49,967 nt of DNA from Bacillota bacterium (GTDB lineage Bacteria; Bacillota; Dehalobacteriia; UBA4068), in assembly GCA_030527285.1 (NCBI GenBank), contig JAUNBC010000008.1, positions 16,422-66,388 of the forward strand, in the 5' to 3' direction. Numbering within the stretch: position 1 is the stretch's first letter; every line of letters starts with the position of its first letter. Both the position numbers and the translations under genes were made by a program. Below the pieces are notes generated by a model. It saw only the letters and a list, made by a program, of their open reading frames with translations. It made no database searches and was not told the DNA's origin. Positions 32,922 through 40,489 of the stretch are shown piece by piece.

Positions 32922-34657
32922 TCAAACTGTTAGCCTCGGCGGTGGGCGAATACAAAAAAGCCGCCATCCTCTCGCCGCTGTTCATCAGCCTTGAGGTAAT
33001 ATTGGAGGTCGTCATCCCGCTGCTGATGGCCTATTTGATCGACCGCGGCATCGACGCCGGCTCGCTGCCGATGATCGTGCGCTACGGGCTGATGCTGGTG
33101 GTGGCGGCGCTGTTCTCGCTGCTGTTCGGCGTGCTGTCCGGCCATTACGCGGCGGTAGCCTCCGCCGGTTATGCGCGCAATCTGCGGCGCAAGCTGTTCT
33201 ATGCGGTGCAGGATTTCTCATTTGCCAATATCGACAAGTTCTCCACCGCCTCGCTGGTGACGCGCCTGACCACCGACGTGACCAATATCCAGGGCGCGTT
33301 CATGATGATCATTCGCGTGGCGGTGCGCTGCCCGCTGATGCTCGGCTTTGCGCTGGCGATGTCCTTTGCCATCAATTCGCGGCTGGCGATGATCTATGCC
33401 GGCGTGATACCGGTGCTGGGGCTGGGGCTGTTCCTGATCATGAGCAACGCGCATCCGATCTTCGAGCGCGTGTTCCGCTCATATGACCGGCTGAACAACG
33501 TGGTGCGCGAAAATCTGCGCGGCATCCGCGTGGTCAAAGCCTTTGTCCGCGAGCAGCATGAGGTGGAGAAATTCTCCGCCGTCTCCGAGAGCATTTACCG
33601 CGATTTCTCCCGCGCCGAGCGGCTGTTAGCCTTCAATGCGCCGCTGATGCAGCTCTGCCTGTACGCGACGCTGCTGTTGATCTCGTGGTTCGCCGCCCAG
33701 ATGATAGTCGGCGGCGAGATGACCACCGGCGAGCTGGTATCGCTGATCACCTATACGATGCAGGTGCTGATGAATCTGATGATGCTGTCGATGGTGTTCG
33801 TGATGATCACCATTTCCCGCGCCTCGGCCAAGCGTATCTGCGAGGTGCTGCGCGAGCAGCCGGATATCGTGCAGCCGCCTGCCGGTACGGCGGTGCGCGA
33901 GGTAGCCGACGGCAGCATCGTCTTTGAGCATACCGGCTTCTCCTATGCCGGAGACGCGGGCAATCTGTGCCTGAGCGGCGTCGATCTCGCCATCGCCTCC
34001 GGCGAAACGATGGGTATCATCGGCGGCACCGGCTCCTCGAAAACGACGCTGGTACAGCTGATACCGCGGCTCTATGACGTGACCGTGGGGCGGGTGCTGG
34101 TCGGCGGCGTGGACGTGCGCGATTATGAATTAGCGGCGCTGCGGCAGGCCGTGGGCATGGTGCTGCAAAAGAACGTGCTGTTCGCCGGTACGGTGGCGGA
34201 TAATCTGCGCTGGGGCGATCAGCACGCCACGGACGAGGAGCTGCGCGCGGCCTGCCGTCTGGCGCAGGCCGACGGCTTTATCAGCGAGTTTGAGCACGGC
34301 TATCAGCAGCTGATCGAGCAGGGCGGCAGCAACGTTTCGGGCGGGCAGCGGCAGCGCTTATGTATCGCGCGGGCGCTGCTGAAAAAGCCCAGGATACTGA
34401 TACTTGACGATTCGACCTCCGCCGTCGATACCGCCACCGACGCGGCGCTGCGCCATGCGCTGGCCGAGTACATGCCGGAGACGACCAAGATCATCATCGC
34501 CCAGCGCGTGGCCTCGGTGATGCACGCGGACAAGATCGTCGTCATGGATCAGGGGACGATAAACGGCATCGGCACGCATCAGCAGCTATTGGCGGCTAAC
34601 GCCATTTACCGCGAGATCTATTATTCGCAGACGCAGAAGGAGGCCGCCCATGAATAG
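32918..34657 (+). CDS. ABC exporter subunit with degenerate nucleotide site
   Basis: A 579-aa fused permease/ATPase: six membrane helices (residues 1-300) and an ATPase domain. Walker A is GGTGSSKTT near 368, signature VSGGQ, Walker B LILDDS near 494. The usual catalytic Glu after Walker B is Asp, and the switch His is Gln (IIIAQRVAS), so this subunit carries the degenerate site typical of heterodimeric exporters such as TM287/288. The true start is the ATG at 32918, after AGGAG, overlapping marR. It pairs with the next gene (8-nt overlap) as a multidrug or lipid exporter. Confidence 0.94.
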   Translation: MIKLLASAVGEYKKAAILSPLFISLEVILEVVIPLLMAYLIDRGIDAGSLPMIVRYGLMLVVAALFSLLFGVLSGHYAAVASAGYARNLRRKLFYAVQDFSFANIDKFSTASLVTRLTTDVTNIQGAFMMIIRVAVRCPLMLGFALAMSFAINSRLAMIYAGVIPVLGLGLFLIMSNAHPIFERVFRSYDRLNNVVRENLRGIRVVKAFVREQHEVEKFSAVSESIYRDFSRAERLLAFNAPLMQLCLYATLLLISWFAAQMIVGGEMTTGELVSLITYTMQVLMNLMMLSMVFVMITISRASAKRICEVLREQPDIVQPPAGTAVREVADGSIVFEHTGFSYAGDAGNLCLSGVDLAIASGETMGIIGGTGSSKTTLVQLIPRLYDVTVGRVLVGGVDVRDYELAALRQAVGMVLQKNVLFAGTVADNLRWGDQHATDEELRAACRLAQADGFISEFEHGYQQLIEQGGSNVSGGQRQRLCIARALLKKPRILILDDSTSAVDTATDAALRHALAEYMPETTKIIIAQRVASVMHADKIVVMDQGTINGIGTHQQLLAANAIYREIYYSQTQKEAAHE

Positions 34658-36581
34658 GCAGATCAACTTCAACGCCCGCGGCCCCGGACGCGCCGGCGTG
34701 CCGCTGCCCGACCGCGAGACCCTGCATTTATCCAAACGCTCGGCCGCTCGCCTGCTCGGTTATATCTTCACCGGCTATAAGCTGCGCTTCGCCTTTGTCG
34801 GCCTCTGCATACTCGTGTCCTCGCTGGCCGGGGTAGCGGGTTCGCTGTTCATCAAAACGGTGGTCGATGATTTCATCGTGCCGCTGCTCGGGCAGCAGTC
34901 GCCTGATTTTATGCCGCTGCTCCAGGCGGTGCTGATAATGGGCGGCGTGTATATCGTCGGCGTATTGTCCACGCTCTTTTATTCGCGCACCATGGTGACG
35001 ATAGCGCAAGGCGTGCTGCGCGATATCCGCAATAAGATGTTCGCCGGTATGCAGAAGCTGCCGGTACGCTATTTCGACACGCATAGCTTCGGCGATACGA
35101 TGAGCCGCTACACCAATGATACCGATACGCTGCGGCAAATGATCGCGCAAAGCCTGCCGCAGCTGCTGTCGATGGTGGTGACGGTGGCAGCGATCTTCTT
35201 GACGATGCTGTTCCTGAGCTGGGAGATGACCATTATCATCATCGCCGGCGTATGCCTGATGTACGCGATCACGCGGCGCATCGCCGCCGCCAGCGGCAAA
35301 TACTTCATCCAGCAGCAGCAATCGCTGGGCGCGACCAACGGCTATATCGAGGAGCTGATCAACGGCGTGAAGGTGGTGCAGGTATTCGGCCATGAGCAAC
35401 AGACCAAGGACGGCTTTGACGCGGTCAACGACGAGCTGTGCGCCAACGCCACCGCCGCCAACCGGCTGGCCAATATCACCATGCCGATCATGGGCAATAT
35501 CGGCTATCTGCTGTATTCGCTGGTGGCGATCGGCGGCGGCCTGCTCTCGGTCAGCGGCCTCAGCCCGATCAGCCTCGGCACCATTGCCGGCTTCCTGCAA
35601 TTAACGCGCAACTTTACCAGCCCGGTCGGGCAGATCGCCGCGCAGGTCAATTCGGTGATCATGGCTCTGGCCGGAGCGGAGCGCATCTTTAAGCTGATGG
35701 ACGAACAGCCGGAGGCGGACGACGGCTATGTGACGCTGGTCAACGCGCGCGTCAATATGCGCGGCGAGCTGGTGGAAGCGCCGCAGCGCACCGGCATGTG
35801 GGCGTGGAAGCATCCGCACAGCGACGGCAGCGTCACCTATACCGAGCTCAAGGGCGACGTGCGCTTCCATGAGGTCGATTTCAGCTATGACGGCGAAAAG
35901 CAGGTGCTGCGCGACGTCAGCCTCTTTGCCAAGCCCGGACAGAAGCTGGCCTTTATCGGCGCTACCGGCGCGGGCAAGACCACGATCACCAATCTGATCA
36001 ACCGCTTTTATGATATTGCCGACGGCAAGATCCGCTACGACGGCATCAATATCAACAAGATCAAAAAGGACGACCTGCGCCGCTCGCTGGGCATGGTCTT
36101 GCAGGAGGTCAACCTGTTCACCGGCACGGTGCTGGAGAATATCCGCTACGGGCGGCTGGAGGCCAGCGACGCTGAATGTATCGAGGCGGCGCGCCGCGCC
36201 AATGCCGACAGCTTCATCAGCCGCCTGCCGCAGGGCTACGACACGCTGCTCAGCGGCGACGGCTCGGGGCTGTCGCAGGGGCAGCGGCAGCTGCTGTCGA
36301 TCGCCCGCGCCGCCGTCTCCGACCCGCCGGTGCTGATACTGGACGAGGCGACCTCTTCCATCGACACGCGCACCGAAGCCATCGTGCAGCAGGGCATGGA
36401 CGCGCTGATGAGCGGGCGCACGGTGTTTGTGATCGCGCATCGCCTCTCCACCGTGCAGAACGCCGACGCGATACTGGTGCTGGAGGGCGGGCGGATAATC
36501 GAGCGCGGCGACCATGACGAGCTGCTGGCGCTCGGCGGCAAGTATGCGCAGCTTTATCACGGCGCATTTGAATTAGACTAA
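34650..36581 (+). CDS. ABC exporter subunit with canonical nucleotide site
   Basis: A 643-aa fused permease/ATPase, partner of the preceding subunit. A 45-residue polar N-terminal extension precedes six helices. Between the helices and ATPase an insert of about 50 residues (MRGELVEAPQRTGMWAWKH) is found in this subfamily. Walker A GATGAGKTT near 436, signature LSQGQ, Walker B LILDEATSSID near 562 with catalytic Glu, and switch His in VIAHRLST. The canonical Walker B with an altered LSQGQ signature complements the partner. Its stop lies 1 bp from repeat copy 2. Confidence 0.95.
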   Translation: MNRQINFNARGPGRAGVPLPDRETLHLSKRSAARLLGYIFTGYKLRFAFVGLCILVSSLAGVAGSLFIKTVVDDFIVPLLGQQSPDFMPLLQAVLIMGGVYIVGVLSTLFYSRTMVTIAQGVLRDIRNKMFAGMQKLPVRYFDTHSFGDTMSRYTNDTDTLRQMIAQSLPQLLSMVVTVAAIFLTMLFLSWEMTIIIIAGVCLMYAITRRIAAASGKYFIQQQQSLGATNGYIEELINGVKVVQVFGHEQQTKDGFDAVNDELCANATAANRLANITMPIMGNIGYLLYSLVAIGGGLLSVSGLSPISLGTIAGFLQLTRNFTSPVGQIAAQVNSVIMALAGAERIFKLMDEQPEADDGYVTLVNARVNMRGELVEAPQRTGMWAWKHPHSDGSVTYTELKGDVRFHEVDFSYDGEKQVLRDVSLFAKPGQKLAFIGATGAGKTTITNLINRFYDIADGKIRYDGININKIKKDDLRRSLGMVLQEVNLFTGTVLENIRYGRLEASDAECIEAARRANADSFISRLPQGYDTLLSGDGSGLSQGQRQLLSIARAAVSDPPVLILDEATSSIDTRTEAIVQQGMDALMSGRTVFVIAHRLSTVQNADAILVLEGGRIIERGDHDELLALGGKYAQLYHGAFELD

Positions 36582-36582
36582 G

Positions 36583-36760
36583 CCAGCGCGACGATAAACT
36601 TCGCGATACGGCGTTACAGATTTCAGCCAGCGTCGTCACATACGTTGCGTAGTATGCTCCTTGCCCAAACCCCACCCGGCAGTCGCTGCGCTTTGTGCCG
36701 TGTGGGGACCCCTGGGGCTGGCTGAAATCCGCGCCTTGCGCGGTCAAGGCGGGCGAATAG
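36583..36760 (-). repeat. Composite intergenic repeat, copy 2 (module order A inside B)
   Basis: Read on the minus strand: AAGGCGCG, then GATTTCAGCCAG, module A (CCCCACACGGCA... TGCCGGGTGGGG, plus coordinates 36670-36707), the core of module B (AGCATACTACG...), CTGGCTGAAATC, and the tail CGTATCGCGAAGTTTAT. The 12-bp arms 36619-36630 and 36718-36729 are perfect complements and enclose module A, whereas in copy 1 module A lies outside and after B. Confidence 0.9.
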
Positions 36761-36768
36761 AACATACA

Positions 36769-36798
36769 AAAAAGAGGCGGGGGGAGCCGCCTCTTTTT
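36769..36798. terminator. Terminator after the ABC operon
   Basis: AAAAAGAGGCGG pairs with CCGCCTCTTTTT (36787-36798); it lies beyond the repeat and can act on both strands. Confidence 0.85.
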
Positions 36799-36926
36799 GT
36801 CGCGAAGTCCGGCGCCCTCGCCGTCTCGCTTGCGCCCGTCTCTGCCAAAACGGACGCCTGTGGGGGAATGATAAGAACAAGAAGGTAGGATCGTCCTCCA
36901 ATTCATACATTCCCCGCAAGAACAAG

Positions 36927-37089
36927 CAAAAAAGCCGCTTTCCGTATATGAAAGCAGCTGATCGACTTAATCATTGCTCCTTTCCAAACACGGGAGGCAC
37001 AGCTGTTTCCGGCTGAACCCATTGGTCATTCCGCATGGCCTGAGCTGTAGCGGAGTAGACTCGGAATATATGAAATTGTGGCTTCCTGT
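36927..37089 (-). ncRNA. Probable free-standing small RNA, about 163 nt
   Basis: On the minus strand a perfect promoter (37096-37124) is followed by 160 nt without a plausible protein gene and by an intrinsic terminator, AGCTGCTTTC/GAAAGCGGCT with six T (36959-36928). Inside are inverted repeats: ATTCCG/CGGAAT enclosing about 28 nt, and CAGC/GCTG within a GGG/CCC pair. No gene lies downstream before the convergent ABC operon, so this is not a leader. It matches no RNA family I recognise; 6S-like or regulatory antisense RNA are options. A 23-codon frame with a good GGAAAGGAG site overlaps the terminator and could be a leader-type peptide instead. Confidence 0.6.
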
Positions 37090-37095
37090 TCGTAT

Positions 37096-37124
37096 ATTAT
37101 AATCAATATCCCGCCTTCTGTCAA
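37096..37124 (-). promoter_or_regulatory. Perfect consensus promoter of the small RNA
   Basis: Minus strand TTGACA (37124-37119), 17-bp spacer, TATAAT (37101-37096). Confidence 0.85.
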
Positions 37125-37203
37125 GCGCATTTTTGGCAGGTGATAGCGCGGCGGGCGGCGAATTAAGATAGATTGTCAGGCGACGGATCAGGGAGGACGG
37201 GCG

Positions 37204-38310
37204 ATGAAAAGGTCATTATCGCGTTTATTGGGCGGCATGCTGCTGCTGGCGCTGGCGCTGGGGATATCCCCGACGGCGCAGGCGCATCCCGAGGTGCGCG
37301 TCAACGTCAACGGCGCGCCGGTGACGATGGACGTGCCGCCGATCATCGAGAACGGGCGCACGCTGGTGCCGGTACGCGCCGTCTCCGAGAGCATGGGCGC
37401 TGCGGTGGACTGGGATAGCGCCCAGCGCATGGTCACGGTGCAGCGCGGCGGCGATACGATATTGCTGTATATCGACTCGGCCAACACCTACGTCAACGGC
37501 CAGCTTGTTCCCATCGACGTACCGGCGCGCATCGTCAACAGCCGCACGCTGATACCGCTGCGCTTCATCATGGAAAATATGGGCGCCGAGGTGAGCTGGG
37601 ACGGCGTAAATTATATCGTCGATATCACTATATCGGACACGGCGGCAAGCAGCGACTTCAGCCAGATGGAGCGGCAGTTGCTGGAGCTGCTCAATCAACG
37701 GCGGCAGGCGGCGGGGCTGAGCGACCTGCAAGCGCTGACGCAGCTAAACGAGCTGGCGGCCGCGCATCGCCAGGATATGGCCGCCAATAGCTTTTTCTCC
37801 TCGGTATCGCCGACGCACGGAGGCTTGAAGGCGCGCGCCGCCGCGGCGCAGCTCGGCTCGGTGCAGGAATATCTGGCTTACGGCCTCCCCTATGCCGACC
37901 GCATATTAGCGGCGTGGCTGGACGAACCGAGCTTCTCCGAGCTGGCGCTGTCCGCCGATTGCGCCTATATCGGGCTGAGCCTCGGCGCGGGCACGGCTGC
38001 CGGCAGCGCGACGCTGGGCGACGTGTACGCTGTGGCCGAGTTAGCGGTGGGGCGCGGGGTGATAATAGGCGCGCGCGAACGCTTCAGCGACGCGGACAGC
38101 ATACAGATAAGCGGCTACGTGGCGGATAGCGACACGCCGCTGATCCTCTATTATCTGCGCGGCAACGATCAAAGCGCCTATGACAGCCGCGAGGTGATCT
38201 ATCCGCAGCGCAGCAGCAGCGGCTATTTCAGCTGCGCCGTTCCGCTGCCGCAGGCGGGGACGTATCTGCTGTGGCTGGATCAGGACAGCATCCTGATCAC
38301 CCGCAATTAA
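37204..38310 (+). CDS. Secreted stalk-domain (copper amine oxidase N-type) and CAP-like protein
   Basis: A 368-aa exported protein with a signal peptide (residues 1-27, cleavage after AQA). Residues 30-140 hold two repeats of the copper amine oxidase N-terminal stalk domain, each with I-x-N-x-R-T-L-(V/I)-P-(V/L)-R-(A/F) (ENGRTLVPVRAV and NSRTLIPLRFIM). Residues 155-280 resemble a bacterial CAP/SCP domain (LLELLNQRRQAAGL, AHRQDMAANSFFS), but the usual GENIA and PGHR motifs are absent, so it is degenerate. The C-terminus is a beta-rich tail. Likely a cell-wall-associated protein of unknown role. GGGAGG precedes the ATG. Confidence 0.85.
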   Translation: MKRSLSRLLGGMLLLALALGISPTAQAHPEVRVNVNGAPVTMDVPPIIENGRTLVPVRAVSESMGAAVDWDSAQRMVTVQRGGDTILLYIDSANTYVNGQLVPIDVPARIVNSRTLIPLRFIMENMGAEVSWDGVNYIVDITISDTAASSDFSQMERQLLELLNQRRQAAGLSDLQALTQLNELAAAHRQDMAANSFFSSVSPTHGGLKARAAAAQLGSVQEYLAYGLPYADRILAAWLDEPSFSELALSADCAYIGLSLGAGTAAGSATLGDVYAVAELAVGRGVIIGARERFSDADSIQISGYVADSDTPLILYYLRGNDQSAYDSREVIYPQRSSSGYFSCAVPLPQAGTYLLWLDQDSILITRN

Positions 38311-38340
38311 AAACAGCAGTCAGCGGTCTGCGGTCAGCAA

Positions 38341-38375
38341 AAAACAAAACCCCTGTAATAACAGGGGTTTTGTTT
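38341..38375. terminator. Bidirectional terminator
   Basis: AAACAAAACCCCTGT pairs with ACAGGGGTTTTGTTT around a TAAT-type loop; between convergent genes. Confidence 0.9.
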
Positions 38376-38429
38376 ATATTCCGCATTGCTTTTCCGCTAA
38401 CACAATAAGCCTATCGCCGGTCGGTAAGA

Positions 38430-38930
38430 TCAGGAAGGCTGCGCAGCAGCGCATTCGCTGTCCGCGCCGGTCAATATATCCAACCCATGATCGAGCGCGC
38501 CGATGATATAGCCCAGCGATTCACGCACCGCCTTGGGGCTGCCGGGCAGATTGACGATCAGCGTGCCGCCGCGTATCGCCGCCACGGCGCGCGAGAGCAT
38601 GGCGCGGTCGGTGATAGTCAGCGAATTGGCGCGCATCGCCTCGGCGATGCCGGGCGCCATGCGCTCGGCCGCGTCGCAGGTGGCCTCGGGGGTAACGTCG
38701 CGCGGGGAAAAGCCGGTGCCGCCGGTGGTCAGTATCAGCTCGGCCAAGCCGCCGTCGCAGATCTCGACCAGCGCCGCGGCGATCTGCTCACGCTCGTCGG
38801 GGATGACGCGCATCAGCGCCGTCCGCCAGCCATGCTCGGTGATGATACGCGCGATCTCCGGCCCGGATTTATCCTCGCGCTCTCCGGCCGCGCCCTTATC
38901 GGAAATAGTCAGTATCGCCACCTTATACAT
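38430..38930 (-). CDS. MogA/MoaB family molybdenum cofactor biosynthesis protein
   Basis: A 166-aa cytoplasmic protein that adenylates molybdopterin before metal insertion. Visible: TISDKGAAGEREDKSGP near the start, ILTTGGTGFSPRDVTPEAT near residues 66-84, and LPGSPKAVRESL near 126, all hallmark MPT-binding motifs. The ATG at 38930 lies within the end of the MOSC gene (8-nt overlap), after GGGGAGG; an earlier in-frame start would extend far into MOSC. Last gene of the moaA-MOSC-mog operon. Confidence 0.94.
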   Translation of the reverse strand: MYKVAILTISDKGAAGEREDKSGPEIARIITEHGWRTALMRVIPDEREQIAAALVEICDGGLAELILTTGGTGFSPRDVTPEATCDAAERMAPGIAEAMRANSLTITDRAMLSRAVAAIRGGTLIVNLPGSPKAVRESLGYIIGALDHGLDILTGADSECAAAQPS

Positions 38931-39393
38931 GCGCCGCACCTCCCCGCTCGATATGCAGTATATCGCCGGCCTTGACCGCTCCGCCGCGCAGTACGCGGGC
39001 AAACACGCCCTCGCGCGGCATGATGCAGTCGCCCATCGTCTGAAAGATGACGCAGCCGTGATGACATTCCTTGCCGATCTGCGTCAGCTCCAGCTCCGCC
39101 GCGCCGACGCGCATCCGCGTACCGAGCGGCAGCGCCTTGAAGTCGATACCGGCGACGATCAGGTTCTCGCCGAACGCGCCATCCGCCACCTGCGCGCCGC
39201 GCGCGCGGAATTCCTCGATCTTATCCCAGCTGAGCAGGCTGACCTGCCGGTGCCAGTCGCCGGCATGAGCGTCGCCCTGCAAGCCGTGACCGGCGATCAG
39301 CTCTCCCTGCCCGACGTCCTGCTTGGGCGTGCCCTTGGCCTCGCTCAGACAGACGGCCAGCACTTCCCCTGTTTGCGGTGCGCTTTTGCTCAT
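38923..39393 (-). CDS. MOSC domain-containing protein
   Basis: A 156-aa MOSC-domain protein, the fold that binds or sulfurates molybdenum cofactor. Visible: GLQGDAHAGDWHRQVSLL near residues 37-54, GAFGENLIVAGID near 72, and ELTQIGKECHHGC near 102 with the conserved cysteine that can bear a persulfide. The ATG at 39393 follows GGAGG and lies 1 nt after the moaA stop. In many Clostridia this domain is fused to MogA; here the two are separate but overlap by 8 nt. A role in loading Mo cofactor with sulfur is inference. Confidence 0.93.
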   Translation of the reverse strand: MSKSAPQTGEVLAVCLSEAKGTPKQDVGQGELIAGHGLQGDAHAGDWHRQVSLLSWDKIEEFRARGAQVADGAFGENLIVAGIDFKALPLGTRMRVGAAELELTQIGKECHHGCVIFQTMGDCIMPREGVFARVLRGGAVKAGDILHIERGGAAHV

Positions 39394-39394
39394 A

Positions 39395-40378
39395 TTAACC
39401 TCCGAATCCGGACATACAGCCTGTTTCGGCATTGCCCGCGTCCTGTTGACGGGCGAAATCGTGCTGCTTGGGCTTATTCATCACGGCGGCGGCGATCAGC
39501 TCCATCAGCTGCTGGTCGCTGCTGCCGCCGCGCAGGGCGGCGCGCAGGTCTACGCCGTCATTATAGTACAGGCACAGCTTGAGCTTGCCGTCGGCGGTCA
39601 GGCGCAGACGGTTGCATTCGCTGCAAAAGGCGTGGCTGACGGCGCTGATCAGGCCGATCTTGCCGACAAAGCCGGGCGGCTGATAATGCCTGGCCGGACC
39701 GTTGCCGTAAATATGCGCGGCCAGCGGCTCAAACGCGCCGAAGCGCGCCTCTAACAGCGCCAGTACCTCGGTATTATCTATGGGCTGATACTGACTGCCC
39801 TCGCCGATCGGCATCACCTCGATAAAGCGCACCGCCAGCGGGTCATGGCGCGCTAATTGGGCGATCTCTATCAGCTCGTCGTCATTGAAGCCGCGCTGCG
39901 GCACGGTATTGGTCTTGACGCGCGGTATGCCGGAGGCCAGCGCCGCCTCCAGCCCCGCCAGCACGCGGCTGAGATCGCCGAGACGGCTGATATAACGGAA
40001 TTTATCGGGCTTCAGCGTATCGAGGCTGATATTGACCGCGTCCAGACCGGCCTTCTCCAAGGCGGCGATCTGCTCGGCGAGCAGCACGCCGTTGGTCGTC
40101 AGCGTCACCTGCTCCACGCCCGGCAGCTCCTTGAGCCGCGCCACCAGACCGGCGCAGCCGCGCCGCACCAGCGGTTCGCCGCCGGTGATCTTGTACTTGC
40201 TGACGCCGAGCGCGGCGAATACGCGCGCCAAACGCAGCAGCTCCTCATAGCTGAGCACCTCGTCATGGCTGATCGAGGGTAAGCCCTGCTCGGGCATGCA
40301 ATAGCGGCAGCGCAGATTGCAGCGGTCGGTGATGGAGATGCGTATATAGTCGATATAGCGCTGAAATTTGTCGATCAT
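39395..40378 (-). CDS. moaA: GTP 3',8-cyclase MoaA
   Basis: A 327-aa radical-SAM enzyme that starts molybdopterin synthesis from GTP. The SAM cluster motif is CNLRCRYC near residue 20, GGEPLVR near 67 follows, and the second 4Fe-4S site is C-x2-C-x13-C (CSECNRLRLTADGKLKLC) near 251. The C-terminus ends in GG, as the family requires. The ATG at 40378 with AAGGGG upstream fits the family start DKFxRxIDYIRISIT; an earlier ATG at 40420 has no such site. Partner MoaC is not in the window. MoaA releases 5'-deoxyadenosine as by-product. Confidence 0.97.
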   Translation of the reverse strand: MIDKFQRYIDYIRISITDRCNLRCRYCMPEQGLPSISHDEVLSYEELLRLARVFAALGVSKYKITGGEPLVRRGCAGLVARLKELPGVEQVTLTTNGVLLAEQIAALEKAGLDAVNISLDTLKPDKFRYISRLGDLSRVLAGLEAALASGIPRVKTNTVPQRGFNDDELIEIAQLARHDPLAVRFIEVMPIGEGSQYQPIDNTEVLALLEARFGAFEPLAAHIYGNGPARHYQPPGFVGKIGLISAVSHAFCSECNRLRLTADGKLKLCLYYNDGVDLRAALRGGSSDQQLMELIAAAVMNKPKQHDFARQQDAGNAETGCMSGFGG

Positions 40379-40407
40379 CGTCTGCCCCTTGTGCCCGATA
40401 ACGCATG

Positions 40408-40420
40408 ATGACAATGTCAT
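40408..40420. promoter_or_regulatory. Palindrome in the moaA leader
   Basis: ATGACA-A-TGTCAT, a perfect 6-1-6 inverted repeat about 30 nt downstream of the predicted transcription start; a possible operator. Confidence 0.35.
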
Positions 40421-40453
40421 TGACAGTTATAGGGAATGCCTTAGCGTCTATTT

Positions 40454-40482
40454 ATTATAGGCGATTTCACGCAAAAAGGCAA
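40454..40482 (-). promoter_or_regulatory. Promoter of the moaA operon
   Basis: Minus strand TTGCCT (40482-40477), 17-bp spacer, TATAAT (40459-40454). It lies just beyond the modC stop, so the moa and mod operons are separate units though both run leftward. Confidence 0.7.
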
Positions 40483-40489
40483 GCGGGCT

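Noticed and set aside
36623..36925. Minus-strand frames through the repeat region that share peptides with frames at 25383-25689
   Set aside because: The shared peptides come from translating repeat DNA; they lack ribosome sites and the module order differs between copies.
36928..37089. Small RNA as a T-box, SAM or cobalamin riboswitch
   Set aside because: Conserved landmarks of those classes are not present and no gene follows the terminator.
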